Assembly (NCBI RefSeq): GCF_003865375.1
Contig: NZ_RQVS01000001.1
Location: 124,001 to 188,000 of the forward strand
Source of the DNA: Gulosibacter macacae
GTDB taxonomy: Bacteria; Actinomycetota; Actinomycetes; Actinomycetales; Microbacteriaceae
Direction: 5' to 3'
DNA: 64,000 bases
Position numbers and translations under genes: made by a program. This document shows, in pieces, positions 26,291 to 37,639 of the stretch. The notes under the pieces are model-generated. The model was not told the DNA's origin, did not search any database, and worked only from the letters and a program-made list of their open reading frames with translations. Numbering within the stretch: the stretch's first letter is position 1; every line of letters starts with the position of its first letter.

Positions 26291-26304
26291 CCGGGCACGC
26301 CGAC

Positions 26305-26310
26305 TAGGAT
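26305..26310 (+). promoter_or_regulatory. Candidate -10 box (TAGGAT) for tsaC
   Basis: TAGGAT ends 11 bases before the tsaC ATG at 26322, giving a leader of about five bases at most. No ribosome-binding site is visible. Confidence 0.45.
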
Positions 26311-26321
26311 GGCCACTTGAT

Positions 26322-26990
26322 ATGACGAACGTGTATGACCTGTCGGTCTCAGATCAATTGCTTGCCGGGATGCGCGAAGCTCGCGGAGCGCTCGGGCGCG
26401 GTGAGACTGTCGTGATCCCCACGGACACCGTGTATGGCATTGCGGCAGACGCGTTCAATCCCGAAGCCGTGGCGAAACTCCTCGCCGCCAAGGGCCGCAC
26501 TCGGCAATCGCCGCCGCCGGTGCTGGTCGCTTCGGCAGCCGCACTCGAAGCCCTTGCCGAGCACATACCCGATGAGGTGCGGGCACTCTTTGATGAGTTT
26601 GCGCCGGGGCCGCTCACGATCATCCTGCCCGCGCGCACGAGCCTGCAGTGGGATCTCGGTGACACTCGCGGCACGGTCGCGCTGCGGATCCCGAACCACC
26701 CGCTTGCCCTTGAGCTGTTGCAAGAAACCGGTCCACTCGCGGTCTCGAGTGCGAATAAGCACGGCGAGCCGGCTCCGGCGACGGCCACGGATGCGGTCGC
26801 GCAGCTCGGCGAGGACGTCAACATTTTCCTCGACGCCGGCACTGTCGACGGCGAAGCCTCGACCATCCTCGATGCCACTGGCCTCGCCTCGGAGCCGGTC
26901 GTGCCCGCGCGGATCGTGCGCGAGGGCGCGGTCTCCCGAGAGACGCTCGCCGAGCGACTCGGCGACCTCCTCGCACCCGCCGAGAGCTAG
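26322..26990 (+). CDS. tsaC: Threonylcarbamoyl-AMP synthase (Sua5/YrdC/TsaC)
   Basis: 222 residues from ATG 26322. Makes threonylcarbamoyl-AMP for t6A37 modification of tRNAs. YrdC core with VVIPTDTVYGIAADAFN, the KGR motif at LLAAKGRTRQSPPP, PGPLTIILP, SSANKHGEPAPATATDA and STILDATG. It is the short YrdC-like form without the C-terminal Sua5 domain. The order prmC-tsaC-wecA-atp is standard in actinobacteria. Confidence 0.95.
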   Translation: MTNVYDLSVSDQLLAGMREARGALGRGETVVIPTDTVYGIAADAFNPEAVAKLLAAKGRTRQSPPPVLVASAAALEALAEHIPDEVRALFDEFAPGPLTIILPARTSLQWDLGDTRGTVALRIPNHPLALELLQETGPLAVSSANKHGEPAPATATDAVAQLGEDVNIFLDAGTVDGEASTILDATGLASEPVVPARIVREGAVSRETLAERLGDLLAPAES

Positions 26991-26996
26991 GACAGC

Positions 26997-28298
26997 GTGC
27001 GCTTTTACGCCCTCATCATCTTCTTCGCGGCGGTCGTCTCGGCCCTCGCGTGTTGGGGCGTCTATCGCATGGCGATGCGGCATCGCTGGTATCCAGCGGT
27101 GCGTGAGCGAGATGTGCACCGCACACCAAAGCCGCGACTCGGCGGCATCGCCATGTATTTCGCGGTGCTTGTCGCCCTCGCAATTGCCTCACAAATCGGC
27201 TGGTTCAGCATCGTATTTGTCTCGCCCACGCGCATCTGGGGCATCATCATCGCCGCCACCATCGTCGTGCTCGTCGGCGTCATCGATGACTTCGTCGATC
27301 TCGACTGGATGGTGAAACTCGCCGCGCAGATCGCCGCAGGCACGGTGCTCGCGATGAACGGTGTTGCGATCACGTCGCTTCCGGTTGGTGGCATCACCGT
27401 GCCTTCACAGTGGCTCTCGGTGTTCATCACCGTGCTCGCGGTAGTGCTCGTGATGAACGCGGTCAACTTCATCGATGGCCTTGACGGGCTTGTCGCCGGT
27501 ATCGCGATCATCGCGAACAGCGTCTTTCTCGTCTACGCCTACCTGCTCACCGACCAGCTACAAACCAGCCGCTTCGGTCTCGGGGCGCTGCTTTCGGCCA
27601 TCGTCGTCGGCGTTTGCTTCGGGTTCCTGCCCTGGAACTGGAATCCCTCCAGGATGTTCATGGGCGACGGGGGAGCGCTCCTCGTTGGGCTACTCATGGC
27701 GTCCTCGACCATCGCCGTCACCGGCGAAGTCGACCCCGCGTTCGTGAGCCGCGACGAACTCTTCCCTGCGTTCTTGCCGCTTCTTTTCCCCTTCGCCGTG
27801 ATGATCGTGCCCATCGCTGATTTCTCGATGGCGGTCATCCGTCGTCTCAGTGCCGGCAAGTCACCGTTCTCTGCTGACAAGAAGCACCTGCATCACCGCC
27901 TACTTGATATGGGCCACACCCAGCGCCGTGCCGTACTCATCTTCTATTCCTGGGCGAGTGTGATCGGCGTCTCAGCACTCCTCGCATTTGTCGTGCGCGA
28001 TGGCGTCACCTGGTGGGTGTTCCTGCTCATCGGCATGGTCGTCTGTACCGCGCTCACCGTTGCTCCGCTCACCAGCCACCGCAAGCGCATGGAAAAGCTT
28101 GCCCAGCGCTCGTCCTACGGTGACGACGATGACGAATACGATCCGCTCGATGCGCTCGGCGTCGACGAGGCCGACCGCGTACGTCGCGCCCCGGCCGCTC
28201 CGCTCGCGCTCGGCCGCCGGATGCGCACTGTGCTCGCCCGCGACACCGACGCCACTGCCGACTCCCCATCACCCACTGCGACCCAGGAGCAGAAATGA
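26997..28298 (+). CDS. wecA: Undecaprenyl-phosphate N-acetylaminosugar-1-phosphate transferase (WecA/TagO family)
   Basis: 433 residues, GTG start six bases after tsaC. Polytopic membrane protein (about 10-11 helices) that transfers a HexNAc-1-phosphate to undecaprenyl phosphate, the first step of secondary cell-wall polymers. MraY/WecA signatures: the aspartate pair in GVIDDFVDLDW (Asp97-98), NAVNFIDGLDGLVAG, FMGDGGALLVG and HLHHRLLDMGH. A hydrophilic charged C-terminal tail (about 365-433) is extra relative to the core. Overlaps the AtpI-like gene by four bases. Confidence 0.95.
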   Translation: MRFYALIIFFAAVVSALACWGVYRMAMRHRWYPAVRERDVHRTPKPRLGGIAMYFAVLVALAIASQIGWFSIVFVSPTRIWGIIIAATIVVLVGVIDDFVDLDWMVKLAAQIAAGTVLAMNGVAITSLPVGGITVPSQWLSVFITVLAVVLVMNAVNFIDGLDGLVAGIAIIANSVFLVYAYLLTDQLQTSRFGLGALLSAIVVGVCFGFLPWNWNPSRMFMGDGGALLVGLLMASSTIAVTGEVDPAFVSRDELFPAFLPLLFPFAVMIVPIADFSMAVIRRLSAGKSPFSADKKHLHHRLLDMGHTQRRAVLIFYSWASVIGVSALLAFVVRDGVTWWVFLLIGMVVCTALTVAPLTSHRKRMEKLAQRSSYGDDDDEYDPLDALGVDEADRVRRAPAAPLALGRRMRTVLARDTDATADSPSPTATQEQK

Positions 28299-28738
28299 CC
28301 ACGAGTAACCAGGAACCCACGAGCGTTCCGATCATGCGCCAGGTGTTGCGCTGGTCGCTGCTGCTCACTCTCGCTATTGCCGTGATCGGTGGTCTTATTG
28401 GTTGGTTCGTGGCGGGATGGCCCGGGGTGTGGTCTGCGGTTGTCGCCGCGGGCATCACGCTCATTTTCAGTGGTGTGACGGCGCTGTCGATCATCCTCGC
28501 CGCGCGCTTCGACCCGCTGTTCTTTGTGGCGGTCATCCTCGGTGCCTGGATCCTCAAGTTCCTCGTCTTCCTCGGCATCCTCGCGCTCGTGAAGCAACTC
28601 GGTTTCACGCACGATTGGATGCTGTGGTCCTGCATGGTCGTGGGCATCCTCGGCCAGCTCGCCGTTGACGTGTTGGTCGTCACCCGCAGTCGTATTGGCC
28701 ACGTGAGCGACGTTCACCTGCCGGGTAATCCCAAATAA
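28295..28738 (+). CDS. AtpI-like membrane protein of the ATP synthase operon
   Basis: 147 residues with four predicted membrane helices (about 20-42, 45-70, 74-100, 105-128). It begins with an ATG overlapping the wecA stop (ATGA) and lies just upstream of atpB, the place of atpI in other bacteria. Sequence similarity to AtpI is weak, as is usual. AtpI proteins help assemble the c-ring or carry Mg2+; position is the main reason for this call. Confidence 0.72.
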   Translation: MTTSNQEPTSVPIMRQVLRWSLLLTLAIAVIGGLIGWFVAGWPGVWSAVVAAGITLIFSGVTALSIILAARFDPLFFVAVILGAWILKFLVFLGILALVKQLGFTHDWMLWSCMVVGILGQLAVDVLVVTRSRIGHVSDVHLPGNPK

Positions 28739-28748
28739 TGAATCTTCT

Positions 28749-28784
28749 TCGCTTTGGGCGGGCAACCGTGTCCGCCCAAGGCGA
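28749..28784 (+). other. Hairpin in the gap before atpB
   Basis: Arms 28749-28761 and 28772-28784 pair over 13 bases with one G-U, ten-base loop. Followed by AAAATCC, not a T-run, so an RNA processing or attenuation structure is as likely as a terminator. A TTGATAGGAT sequence (28791-28800) just after it contains TAGGAT, a possible -10 for an internal atp promoter. Confidence 0.45.
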
Positions 28785-28858
28785 AAATCCTTGATAGGAT
28801 CGAAAAGTTGGCGCGCCACAACGAGTGATGATCGCGCCACCACGTCCCACTCGCGCGG

Positions 28859-29728
28859 ATGCACCCTCACGTCCGCGCCCAGCGACAGGAGACCGCTCTG
28901 CTCACGACAGCCCTGAATCTGCTGACGGAGATGGCACCTATGGCGGCTGATTGCCCGCCCGGCGAGTACTGCGCGCCGGTCGTGCAAGAAGAATTCTTCC
29001 CCGCCGCCTTCCTCTTCGAGGGCACGCCGTTTGCGATTAACCGAATCATCATGGTCCGCCTCATTGCTGTTGCGGTGCTGATGATCGTGTTCTACCTCGC
29101 GCTTCGCCGCCCGAAGCTTGTCCCGGGCAAGCTGCAGTCGCTCATTGAGATGGGCGTTGGCTTCATCCGCGACGGCGTTGTCTACGAAATGCTCGGCGAG
29201 AAGATCGGCAAGAAGTACCTGCCCTACATCCTCGCCGTCTTCTTCGGTGTGCTCTTCATGAACATCACCGGTGTCATTCCGCTGCTCAACATCTCGGCGA
29301 ACGGCATCATCGGTATGCCGCTGGTATTTGCCGTGGCCACGTATATTGCCTTCATTTATGCGGGCTTCCGTGAGGCCGGTGGCGCCACGTTCCTGCGTAA
29401 CGCCCTCTTCCCGCCCGGTGTGCCGTGGCCGCTCTACATCCTGCTCACGCCGATTGAGTTCATCAACACCTTCATCGTGCGTCCCGCCTCGCTCGCGCTG
29501 CGACTTTTCCTCAACCTCATGGTTGGTCACTTGCTGCTCGTGCTCGCGTTCTCTGCCACGGCCTTCTTCGTCGGCCTGATGAACGCGTGGTCGGCCATGG
29601 GTGTGCTCACCTTCGCCGGTGGCTTCTTCATGACGCTCATTGAGGTCCTCGTGGCGGTGCTTCAGGCGTACGTGTTCGCGCTGCTGACCACCAGCTACAT
29701 CCAGCTTTCGGTCGCGAAGTCGCACTAG
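28859..29728 (+). CDS. atpB: ATP synthase Fo subunit a
   Basis: 289 residues as the longest frame; the true start is uncertain. The ATG at 28859 has no ribosome site, whereas AGGAG at 28887-28891 points to a CTG at 28898 (product LLTTALNLL...), and ATG 28940 is a further option. Proton-conducting stator subunit with six membrane helices; the essential arginine is in SLALRLFLNLMVGH and the last helices hold FMTLIEVLVAVLQAYVFALL. Family length is about 250-280. First structural gene of atpBEFHAGDC. Confidence 0.95.
   Translation: MHPHVRAQRQETALLTTALNLLTEMAPMAADCPPGEYCAPVVQEEFFPAAFLFEGTPFAINRIIMVRLIAVAVLMIVFYLALRRPKLVPGKLQSLIEMGVGFIRDGVVYEMLGEKIGKKYLPYILAVFFGVLFMNITGVIPLLNISANGIIGMPLVFAVATYIAFIYAGFREAGGATFLRNALFPPGVPWPLYILLTPIEFINTFIVRPASLALRLFLNLMVGHLLLVLAFSATAFFVGLMNAWSAMGVLTFAGGFFMTLIEVLVAVLQAYVFALLTTSYIQLSVAKSH
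28887..28891 (+). promoter_or_regulatory. AGGAG ribosome-binding site without a conventional start codon
   Basis: AGGAG at 28887-28891 is spaced six bases from an in-frame CTG at 28898, while the in-frame ATG codons at 28859, 28931 and 28940 are poorly placed relative to it. It may mark a CTG start of atpB. Confidence 0.4.
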
Positions 29729-29803
29729 ACAACGCGCTCGGAAAACCCCACACAACCCGATTCCCCCAAACCCTGCATGACGATCGGTGCCAAACCGGCC
29801 TGA

Positions 29804-30061
<258 letters not shown>

Positions 30062-30073
30062 GGCACTTCCCAA

Positions 30074-30628
30074 ATGAGCCTCATGAACTACGACAGTGCA
30101 CTCGTAGCCGCTGGTGAGCAGCACCTGCTGCTCCCGGCTGACTACGACATCTTCTGGTCGCTCGTCGTGCTCGTGGTGCTCCTGCTGTTCTTCTGGAAGT
30201 TTGTCCTTCCGCAGCTGAACAAGGTGCTCGACGAGCGTGCCGCCAAGATTGAAGGCGGCATCGAACAGGCCCAGGCCGTCCAGGCCGAAGCCGACGCTCG
30301 CAAGAACGAGTACGAGCAGCTGCTCGCCGAAGCCCGCACCGAAGCCGCGGAGATCCGCGAAAAGGCGCGTGCCGATGGCGAAGCCATCAAGGTGGAGAAG
30401 AAGCAGGAGACCCAGGCCGAGCTCGACCGCATGACCAAGTCGGCTAAGGACCAGATCGAGGCGGAGCGCCAGGCGGCCATCGTCTCGCTGCGTCAAGAAG
30501 TCGGTTCGCTCGCGATCGACCTCGCCTCGGGCGTTGTTGGCGAAAACCTCGCCGATGACCAGCGTTCGAGCGCCTACGTCGACCGCTTCCTCAACGAACT
30601 CGATTCGAAGGCAGGCACGAGCAACTGA
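30074..30628 (+). CDS. atpF: ATP synthase Fo subunit b
   Basis: 184 residues: one N-terminal membrane helix (about 27-50, DIFWSLVVLVVLLLFFWKFV) followed by a long charged coiled coil that forms the peripheral stalk. It starts 12 bases after atpE and its stop overlaps the atpH start by one base (TGATG). No fused delta domain, unlike the b-delta fusion of mycobacteria. Confidence 0.97.
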   Translation: MSLMNYDSALVAAGEQHLLLPADYDIFWSLVVLVVLLLFFWKFVLPQLNKVLDERAAKIEGGIEQAQAVQAEADARKNEYEQLLAEARTEAAEIREKARADGEAIKVEKKQETQAELDRMTKSAKDQIEAERQAAIVSLRQEVGSLAIDLASGVVGENLADDQRSSAYVDRFLNELDSKAGTSN

Positions 30629-31419
30629 TGGGTAGCGCAACCAAGCACGCACTCGCCGCGGTCAAGCGCGAGGTCGACACGCTGACTCAGCACGACGCCG
30701 ATTCGGCGCGCAAGCTGTTCGACGTCGTCGACGAGCTTGCCGCATCGAAGCAGCTGGCCTCGGCATTCGCCGAGCGTGGTGCCGGTGCGGACGCCAAGCG
30801 CGCCCTCGCCGAACGCGTGTTCGGTGCGCAACTCGGCGAAGCCGGGATGCGGGTGCTCGGTACCGCGGTAGAGCAGACTTGGGAGACCGAGGGCGACCTC
30901 GTCACCGGTCTGCAGGAAGCCGCGATCCGTGGCGTCGCTCAGACCACCGGTACGCACGAACTGCTCGGCGAGGAACTCGATTCGTTCCTCGACACCGTTT
31001 CGTCGAACGGTGAACTCGAACTGAGCCTCGGTTCGCGTCTCGGCGCGAACGACGCCAAGGTCGGGCTCGTTGAGCGACTATTCGGGAGCCGTCTCGGTGC
31101 CGACACGCTGCGCATCCTTCGCTCGCTCGTCAAGCACCCGGCCGGTCGACGCACGCGTCGACTCGTGTCGTGGGCCCGTGGCATCGTGGCCGACCAGGCA
31201 AACCGTCAGGTTGCCGTTGTTACCGTCGCCCGCCCGCTTCCGGCCGCGCAGCTCGAGCGACTGCAGGCAGGCCTTTCGGCCCGCTTTGGCCGCGACGTGG
31301 CACTCAACCAGATCGTCGATCCGTCAGTGATCGGTGGCCTGCGTGTTGAGTTCGGCGACGAGCTCATCGATGACACCGCCTTGGCACGCCTGAAGAACCT
31401 TCGGCTGCAGCTGGCCTAG
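30628..31419 (+). CDS. atpH: ATP synthase F1 subunit delta
   Basis: 263 residues, the long actinobacterial form (Escherichia coli has 177). Connects F1 to the b-stalk. N-terminal helical bundle ([13 protein letters not shown]...), C-terminal part with [20 protein letters not shown] and the family end [20 protein letters not shown]. Translationally coupled to atpF. Confidence 0.96.
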   Translation: MGSATKHALAAVKREVDTLTQHDADSARKLFDVVDELAASKQLASAFAERGAGADAKRALAERVFGAQLGEAGMRVLGTAVEQTWETEGDLVTGLQEAAIRGVAQTTGTHELLGEELDSFLDTVSSNGELELSLGSRLGANDAKVGLVERLFGSRLGADTLRILRSLVKHPAGRRTRRLVSWARGIVADQANRQVAVVTVARPLPAAQLERLQAGLSARFGRDVALNQIVDPSVIGGLRVEFGDELIDDTALARLKNLRLQLA

Positions 31420-31438
31420 CCGCCGCGCACATGAACTC

Positions 31439-31478
31439 CGGGGCTCGGCCCCGACCACCGCAGCGGGGCTGGGCCCCG
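31439..31478 (+). other. Two short GC hairpins between atpH and atpA
   Basis: Two small inverted repeats with CGGGGC/GCCCCG arms lie in the 76-base gap before atpA (about 31439-31454 and 31465-31478). They have no T-run and could act in mRNA processing or differential expression of the stalk and catalytic genes. Confidence 0.4.
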
Positions 31479-31495
31479 ACGACATAGGGAAGAAC

Positions 31496-33139
31496 ATGTC
31501 AGAACTTACGATCAACCCGGACGAGATCCGCGATGCGCTGAGCGCCTTCGCGAGCTCGTACCGCCCGCAGGGTGCGTCGGCCACCGAGGTCGGCACCGTC
31601 ATCAGCGCTGCCGACGGCATCGCGCGTATCGAGGGCCTGCCCTCGACCATGGCGAACGAGCTCATCCGCTTCGAAGACGGCACGCTCGGCCTCGCGCAGA
31701 ACCTCGAAGAAGACCAGATCGGCGCGATCGTCCTCGGCCCGTTCACCGGCATTGTCGAGGGCATGCAGGTCACCCGCACCGGCGAGGTCCTCTCGGTCCC
31801 CGTTGGCGAGGGCTACCTCGGCCGCGTCGTTGACCCGCTCGGTGCTCCCATCGACGGACTCGGCGAAATCACCGGCATCGAAGGCCGCCGCGCCCTCGAA
31901 CTCCAGGCCCCCGGCGTCATGGACCGCAAGTCGGTGCACGAGCCGATGGAAACCGGCATCAAGGCCATCGACGCGATGATCCCCGTTGGCCGTGGCCAGC
32001 GTCAGCTCATCATCGGTGACCGCCAGACCGGTAAGACCGCGATCGCGATCGACACGATCATCAACCAGAAGGCGAACTGGGAGTCGGGCGACCCGACCAA
32101 GCAGGTTCGCTGCATCTACGTTGCGATCGGCCAGAAGGGCTCGACCATCGCTTCGGTGAAGGGTGCGCTTGAGGCCGCTGGCGCGATGGAGTACACCACC
32201 ATCGTTGCCTCGCCCGCCTCTGACCCGGCCGGCTTCAAGTACCTCTCGGCGTACACCGGCTCGGCCATCGGCCAGCACTGGATGTACAACGGCAAGCACG
32301 TCCTCATCATCTTCGACGACCTGTCGAAGCAGGCCGAGGCCTACCGCGCCGTGTCGCTCCTCCTGCGTCGCCCGCCGGGCCGTGAAGCTTACCCCGGTGA
32401 CGTCTTCTACCTGCACTCGCGCCTCCTCGAGCGTTGCGCCAAGCTTTCGGATGGCATGGGCGCCGGTTCGATGACCGGTCTTCCGATCATCGAGACCAAG
32501 GCGAACGACGTGTCGGCCTACATCCCGACCAACGTGATCTCGATCACCGACGGCCAGATCTTCCTCCAGTCCGACCTCTTCCTCGCCAACCAGCGTCCCG
32601 CTGTTGACGTGGGTGTGTCGGTGTCGCGAGTCGGTGGTTCGGCCCAGCAGAAGCACATCAAGAAGGTTTCAGGCACGCTCAAGCTCGAGCTCGCGCAGTA
32701 CCGCGACCTCGCAGCCTTCGCGATGTTCGCATCCGACCTCGACGCCGCGACCAAGCGTCAGCTTGAGCGTGGTGCGCGTCTGACTGAGCTCCTTCGCCAG
32801 CCGCAGTACTCGCCGTATCCGATCGAAGACCAGGTTGTCTCGATCTGGGCGGGTACCAACGGCAAGCTCGACGAGGTTCCGGTTGAGGATGTGCTTCGCT
32901 TCGAGCAGGAGATGCTCGACTACCTCAAGCGCAACACCTCGGTGCTTGATGACCTCCGTTCGAGCGGCAAGCTCGAAGACGAGACGCTTTCGGCCATGGA
33001 AGCGGGCATCGACGAGTTCACCAAGACGTTCCAGCTCTCGGATGGGAAGCCTCTGCTCTCGGCAGGCCGTGAAGAATTCGACGCGACCGCTGAAGAAGAC
33101 GTCAACCAGGAGCAGATCGTCCGGGGCAAGCGCCGCTAG
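31496..33139 (+). CDS. atpA: ATP synthase F1 subunit alpha
   Basis: 547 residues, non-catalytic nucleotide-binding subunit. Walker [12 protein letters not shown] (about 170-180), a beta-barrel N-terminal domain starting after [16 protein letters not shown], and the signature [23 protein letters not shown]-type site (AGGGAAG) before the ATG. The C-terminal tail ([15 protein letters not shown]) is longer than in E. coli as in other actinobacteria. Confidence 0.98.
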   Translation: MSELTINPDEIRDALSAFASSYRPQGASATEVGTVISAADGIARIEGLPSTMANELIRFEDGTLGLAQNLEEDQIGAIVLGPFTGIVEGMQVTRTGEVLSVPVGEGYLGRVVDPLGAPIDGLGEITGIEGRRALELQAPGVMDRKSVHEPMETGIKAIDAMIPVGRGQRQLIIGDRQTGKTAIAIDTIINQKANWESGDPTKQVRCIYVAIGQKGSTIASVKGALEAAGAMEYTTIVASPASDPAGFKYLSAYTGSAIGQHWMYNGKHVLIIFDDLSKQAEAYRAVSLLLRRPPGREAYPGDVFYLHSRLLERCAKLSDGMGAGSMTGLPIIETKANDVSAYIPTNVISITDGQIFLQSDLFLANQRPAVDVGVSVSRVGGSAQQKHIKKVSGTLKLELAQYRDLAAFAMFASDLDAATKRQLERGARLTELLRQPQYSPYPIEDQVVSIWAGTNGKLDEVPVEDVLRFEQEMLDYLKRNTSVLDDLRSSGKLEDETLSAMEAGIDEFTKTFQLSDGKPLLSAGREEFDATAEEDVNQEQIVRGKRR

Positions 33140-33177
33140 GCGCCTGACCCGTTCGAGACTGAGAGACGAGGAGAACC

Positions 33178-34071
33178 ATGGGAGCACAGCTTCGCGAGTA
33201 TCGGGCCAAGATCAAGTCGGCCCAGACTATGCAGAAGGTCACCAGCGCCATGGAGCTGATCGCCACCTCGCGCATTAACAAGGCGCGCGCCCGCATGGAC
33301 GCGTCGAACCCTTATGCGCGTGCCGTCACCCAGGCGGTGTCGGCTGCGGCGACCTATTCGAATATCGATCACGTGCTGCTTACCGAGCCCGAGCAGATCC
33401 GCCGTGCGGCGATCGTGCTGTTCACCAGCGACCGTGGCCTCAACGGTGCCTTCTCGCACAATGTGCTGAAGGAAACCGAAGAGCTCACCAAGTTGCTGCG
33501 CGAACAGGGCAAGGAAGTTGTCTACTACCTCGTCGGCCGCAAGGCCGTCGGGTACTTCACCTTCCGTGAGCGCAAGTTCGACCGCGAATGGACCGGTTCA
33601 ACCGAACAGCCCCACTTTGCTACCGCCAAGGAGATCGGTGCGGCGCTCGTTGAGCGCTTCACCACTGCCTATGACGAAGGCGGCGTGGAAGAGATCCACT
33701 TCATCTACAACCGCTTCATCAACATGGTGTCGCAGGAACCCACCGTGGTTCGCCTGCTTCCCCTGGAAGTTGTTGAGGGTGTCGAGGAGCCGACCGACAA
33801 CGAGCTCTTCCCGCTGTACGAGTTCGAACCCGATCCGGAGGCCGTGCTTGACGCGCTGCTGCCGGTCTACATCGAGTCGCGACTCTTCAACGCCATGCTG
33901 CACTCGGCAGCCTCGGAGCAGGCGGCCCGCCAGCGGGCCATGAAGTCGGCCTCCGACAACGCCCAGGAATTGGTGCGCGACTACACCCGACTGGCGAACA
34001 ACGCGCGCCAGGCGGAGATCACGCAGCAGATTAGTGAAATCGTGAGCGGCGCGGACGCGCTCGCTTCTTAA
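33178..34071 (+). CDS. atpG: ATP synthase F1 subunit gamma
   Basis: 297 residues, central rotor shaft. N-terminal helix [20 protein letters not shown] and C-terminal helix ending [17 protein letters not shown] form the coiled coil; the middle alpha/beta domain holds [21 protein letters not shown] lies before the ATG. Length is normal for actinobacteria (about 300). Confidence 0.98.
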   Translation: MGAQLREYRAKIKSAQTMQKVTSAMELIATSRINKARARMDASNPYARAVTQAVSAAATYSNIDHVLLTEPEQIRRAAIVLFTSDRGLNGAFSHNVLKETEELTKLLREQGKEVVYYLVGRKAVGYFTFRERKFDREWTGSTEQPHFATAKEIGAALVERFTTAYDEGGVEEIHFIYNRFINMVSQEPTVVRLLPLEVVEGVEEPTDNELFPLYEFEPDPEAVLDALLPVYIESRLFNAMLHSAASEQAARQRAMKSASDNAQELVRDYTRLANNARQAEITQQISEIVSGADALAS

Positions 34072-34081
34072 CCCGCGCTGA

Positions 34082-35569
<1,488 letters not shown>

Positions 35570-35572
35570 TCC

Positions 35573-35854
35573 ATGGCCGAAGTCAAGAAGCAGAACGTAC
35601 TGCGCGTCAACGTCACTTCGGCGACGTCGCAGGTGTGGGAAGGCGAGGCCGTGTCGGTCGTCGCCCGCACCACCGAAGGCGAGATCGGCATCCTGCCCGG
35701 CCACACGCCGGTGCTTGCCTCGCTCGCCGAGGGTGAAGTGCGCGTGAAGACCGCTGACGGGAAGAGCATCGTGGCGAACGCCGAAGATGGCTTCCTCTCG
35801 GTCGCGAACGACCTCGTGACGGTGCTTGCCGGCGAGGCAATCCTCGCGGAGTGA
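35573..35854 (+). CDS. atpC: ATP synthase F1 subunit epsilon (short form)
   Basis: 93 residues: the N-terminal beta-sandwich domain is complete (VNVTSATSQVWEGEAVSVV, GEIGILPGHTPVLASL), but the C-terminal helical hairpin that inhibits ATP hydrolysis in E. coli and Bacillus is missing; the protein ends [10 protein letters not shown]. Short epsilon subunits are known in some actinobacteria, so this is probably natural, not a frameshift. The stop overlaps the yaaA GTG by four bases (GTGA). Confidence 0.95.
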   Translation: MAEVKKQNVLRVNVTSATSQVWEGEAVSVVARTTEGEIGILPGHTPVLASLAEGEVRVKTADGKSIVANAEDGFLSVANDLVTVLAGEAILAE

Positions 35855-36627
35855 CCCGAGCCCTGCTCATCCTGCTGCCGCCATCCGAAACCAAGTCGGA
35901 TGGCGGCAGTAGGCCGTTTCCGGGTGCGGCACCCGGGCGGTGGGATGCGCTGGCACCAATCCGCGCGCAGGTGCAGGCCGACCTCGTGGACCTCAGTAGT
36001 GGCGATGCGGAGCTGGCGGCGAAGGCACTGAAGGTGTCGGCGAAGCTGGCCGAAACGGAACTGCGTCGCAACAAGCAGCTTGGTACGGGTCCGCTCAAGG
36101 CGGCTGCCGAACGGTACACCGGCGTGCTTTACGACGGTCTTGTGGCCGCCAGCCTCGAACCGGATGCGCGCCGCTGGCTCGACGATCACGTCGCCGTGCA
36201 CTCGGCGCTCTACGGCATCGTCGGGGCAGGGGAGCCGATCGAGGCGTATCGCCTTTCGCATGACTCCCGCATCGGTGGCGAAACGTTGCGTCGCCGCTGG
36301 CGGGAGGGGGTGGCTGCGCTACTTGCAGAGCATGAGGGACCGCTACTTGATCTACGCTCGAAGGGCTACGTCGAGTTCGGGCCGCTGAGTGATCGAGCCC
36401 AGCACGCCTGGGGAGATGTCGTCGAGCGACTTCCCGATGGCTCGACCCGCTCGCTCAACCATTTTAACAAGCTGGCAAAGGGCGAACTCGTGCGCCTCCT
36501 TGCCGAACGCTTGGCTACCGAGCCAGAACCGACGAGTCTGGAAGAGGTGGGTGAGATAGTTGCGGATCGATTTGCTTTCGGTGCCGTTCATCACGGTGTG
36601 ATCGAGATCGTTCGGCTCATAAATTGA
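35851..36627 (+). CDS. yaaA: YaaA family peroxide-stress protein (DUF328)
   Basis: 258 residues. YaaA binds DNA and limits intracellular iron under peroxide stress in E. coli. Family motifs are visible: [12 protein letters not shown] at the N-terminus, [20 protein letters not shown] near 133-152, [13 protein letters not shown] and [19 protein letters not shown] start overlapping atpC, so it is likely expressed with the ATP synthase operon, an unusual placement. Confidence 0.93.
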   Translation: MTRALLILLPPSETKSDGGSRPFPGAAPGRWDALAPIRAQVQADLVDLSSGDAELAAKALKVSAKLAETELRRNKQLGTGPLKAAAERYTGVLYDGLVAASLEPDARRWLDDHVAVHSALYGIVGAGEPIEAYRLSHDSRIGGETLRRRWREGVAALLAEHEGPLLDLRSKGYVEFGPLSDRAQHAWGDVVERLPDGSTRSLNHFNKLAKGELVRLLAERLATEPEPTSLEEVGEIVADRFAFGAVHHGVIEIVRLIN

Positions 36628-36684
36628 CGTCGTTCGCAATGATGACGTTTGGGTTCTCGTGCCTAGCGATTCACTCACACGTCG

Positions 36685-36690
36685 TAGGCT
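36685..36690 (+). promoter_or_regulatory. Candidate -10 box (TAGGCT) for the DUF5684 gene
   Basis: TAGGCT would place a start site near 36697 and give a leader of about 34 bases that carries GGGAG at 36721-36725. Confidence 0.4.
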
Positions 36691-36730
36691 GAGAACCGTC
36701 AACTCCACCTCGTGCAATCTGGGAGTCACA

Positions 36731-37525
36731 GTGAATTCGTACGACAACTATGACAGTGGTGCATTCCTCGGCTTGAGCGCCGGCATCATGGTCTTTGCTT
36801 TTATCTTGGCGCTCGTGTTGTGGGCGCTGAGTGCGTTCTTGCTTATGAAGATCTTCGAGAAGATGAAGATCGAGGGCTGGAAGGCTTGGGTTCCGCTCTA
36901 CAACCAGTGGGTCTTCATTGAAGCCGGTGGGTTCCCCGGCTGGTACATGCTCAGTGTCTTTATCCCGTTCATTGGCCAGCTCGCATTTGCGGTGATCGTC
37001 GTCATCGCCGCCTATCGAATCGGTATTGGTTTCGGTAAGTCGGGGGCCTGGGCTGCTCTCTATTTCTTCCTCCAGATCGTGTGGATGGGCATCATCGCGT
37101 TCGATTCGTCGAAGTGGCGCGGTCTTCCTGATGGTCTCGTGGCCGGCCCCTCGGCCGCCGGTGCCAACGTTGGCGTGACCCCCTACTCATCGACCGGATA
37201 CGGCACCCCGCAGGCCGGTGGCTACCAGGCGCCGCAACCGGGTGCATACCAGCCGCCGCAGTCCGGCGCTTACCAGCCGCCGCAGGCGGGTGGCTACCAG
37301 GCTCCTCAGGGCTATGGACAGCAGTCCGGTGGCTACCAGGCTCCGCAGGCATCGCAGGGCTACGGTCAGCAGCCCCAGCCTGGCTATGGCCAGCAGCCGC
37401 AGGCCGGTTACGGTCGGCAGCCGCAGCCTGGTTACGGTCAGCAACCGCAACCCGGATATGGCCAGCAGTCGCAGCCTGGCTACGGTCAGCAGCCCCCGGC
37501 ATCTTCGGGTGACGCGCAGCAGTAA
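36731..37525 (+). CDS. DUF5684-type membrane protein with repeated GYGQQPQP tail
   Basis: 264 residues from GTG 36731, chosen because GGGAG lies six bases upstream. Three to four membrane helices in residues 12-130, including the DUF5684-like hairpin [21 protein letters not shown], then a proline/glutamine/glycine/tyrosine-rich tail (about 150-264) built of [14 protein letters not shown] and repeated GYGQQPQP units. DUF5684 appears in signal peptidase-associated and other envelope proteins. The tail composition echoes the N-terminus of the protein at 13698. Function unknown. Confidence 0.8.
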   Translation: MNSYDNYDSGAFLGLSAGIMVFAFILALVLWALSAFLLMKIFEKMKIEGWKAWVPLYNQWVFIEAGGFPGWYMLSVFIPFIGQLAFAVIVVIAAYRIGIGFGKSGAWAALYFFLQIVWMGIIAFDSSKWRGLPDGLVAGPSAAGANVGVTPYSSTGYGTPQAGGYQAPQPGAYQPPQSGAYQPPQAGGYQAPQGYGQQSGGYQAPQASQGYGQQPQPGYGQQPQAGYGRQPQPGYGQQPQPGYGQQSQPGYGQQPPASSGDAQQ

Positions 37526-37593
37526 TTCGGTGCACGCGTAGTCGGGTGGATTTGACCACAGGCACGCGATTTCAAAAGCATCCACAGGGTGAG

Positions 37594-37627
37594 GGTCGGA
37601 GCGGGCAAGATGCCCACTCCGACCTTT
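37594..37627 (+). terminator. Terminator hairpin overlapping the next promoter
   Basis: Arms 37594-37607 and 37611-37624 pair over 14 bases with one mismatch and a three-base loop, followed by TTTACTTT. The T-run is also the -10 box (TACTTT, 37627-37632) of the next gene. Confidence 0.7.
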
Positions 37628-37632
37628 ACTTT
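37627..37632 (+). promoter_or_regulatory. -10 box (TACTTT) for the leaderless DUF4192 gene
   Basis: TACTTT ends seven bases before the ATG at 37640; no Shine-Dalgarno is present. Confidence 0.55.
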
Positions 37633-37639
37633 GTGCGGC

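Noticed and set aside
35573-35854. Frameshift or truncation of atpC
   Set aside because: The epsilon N-terminal domain is complete, the stop overlaps a coupled gene, and short epsilon subunits occur naturally in actinobacteria; no continuation of the C-terminal helices appears in another frame.
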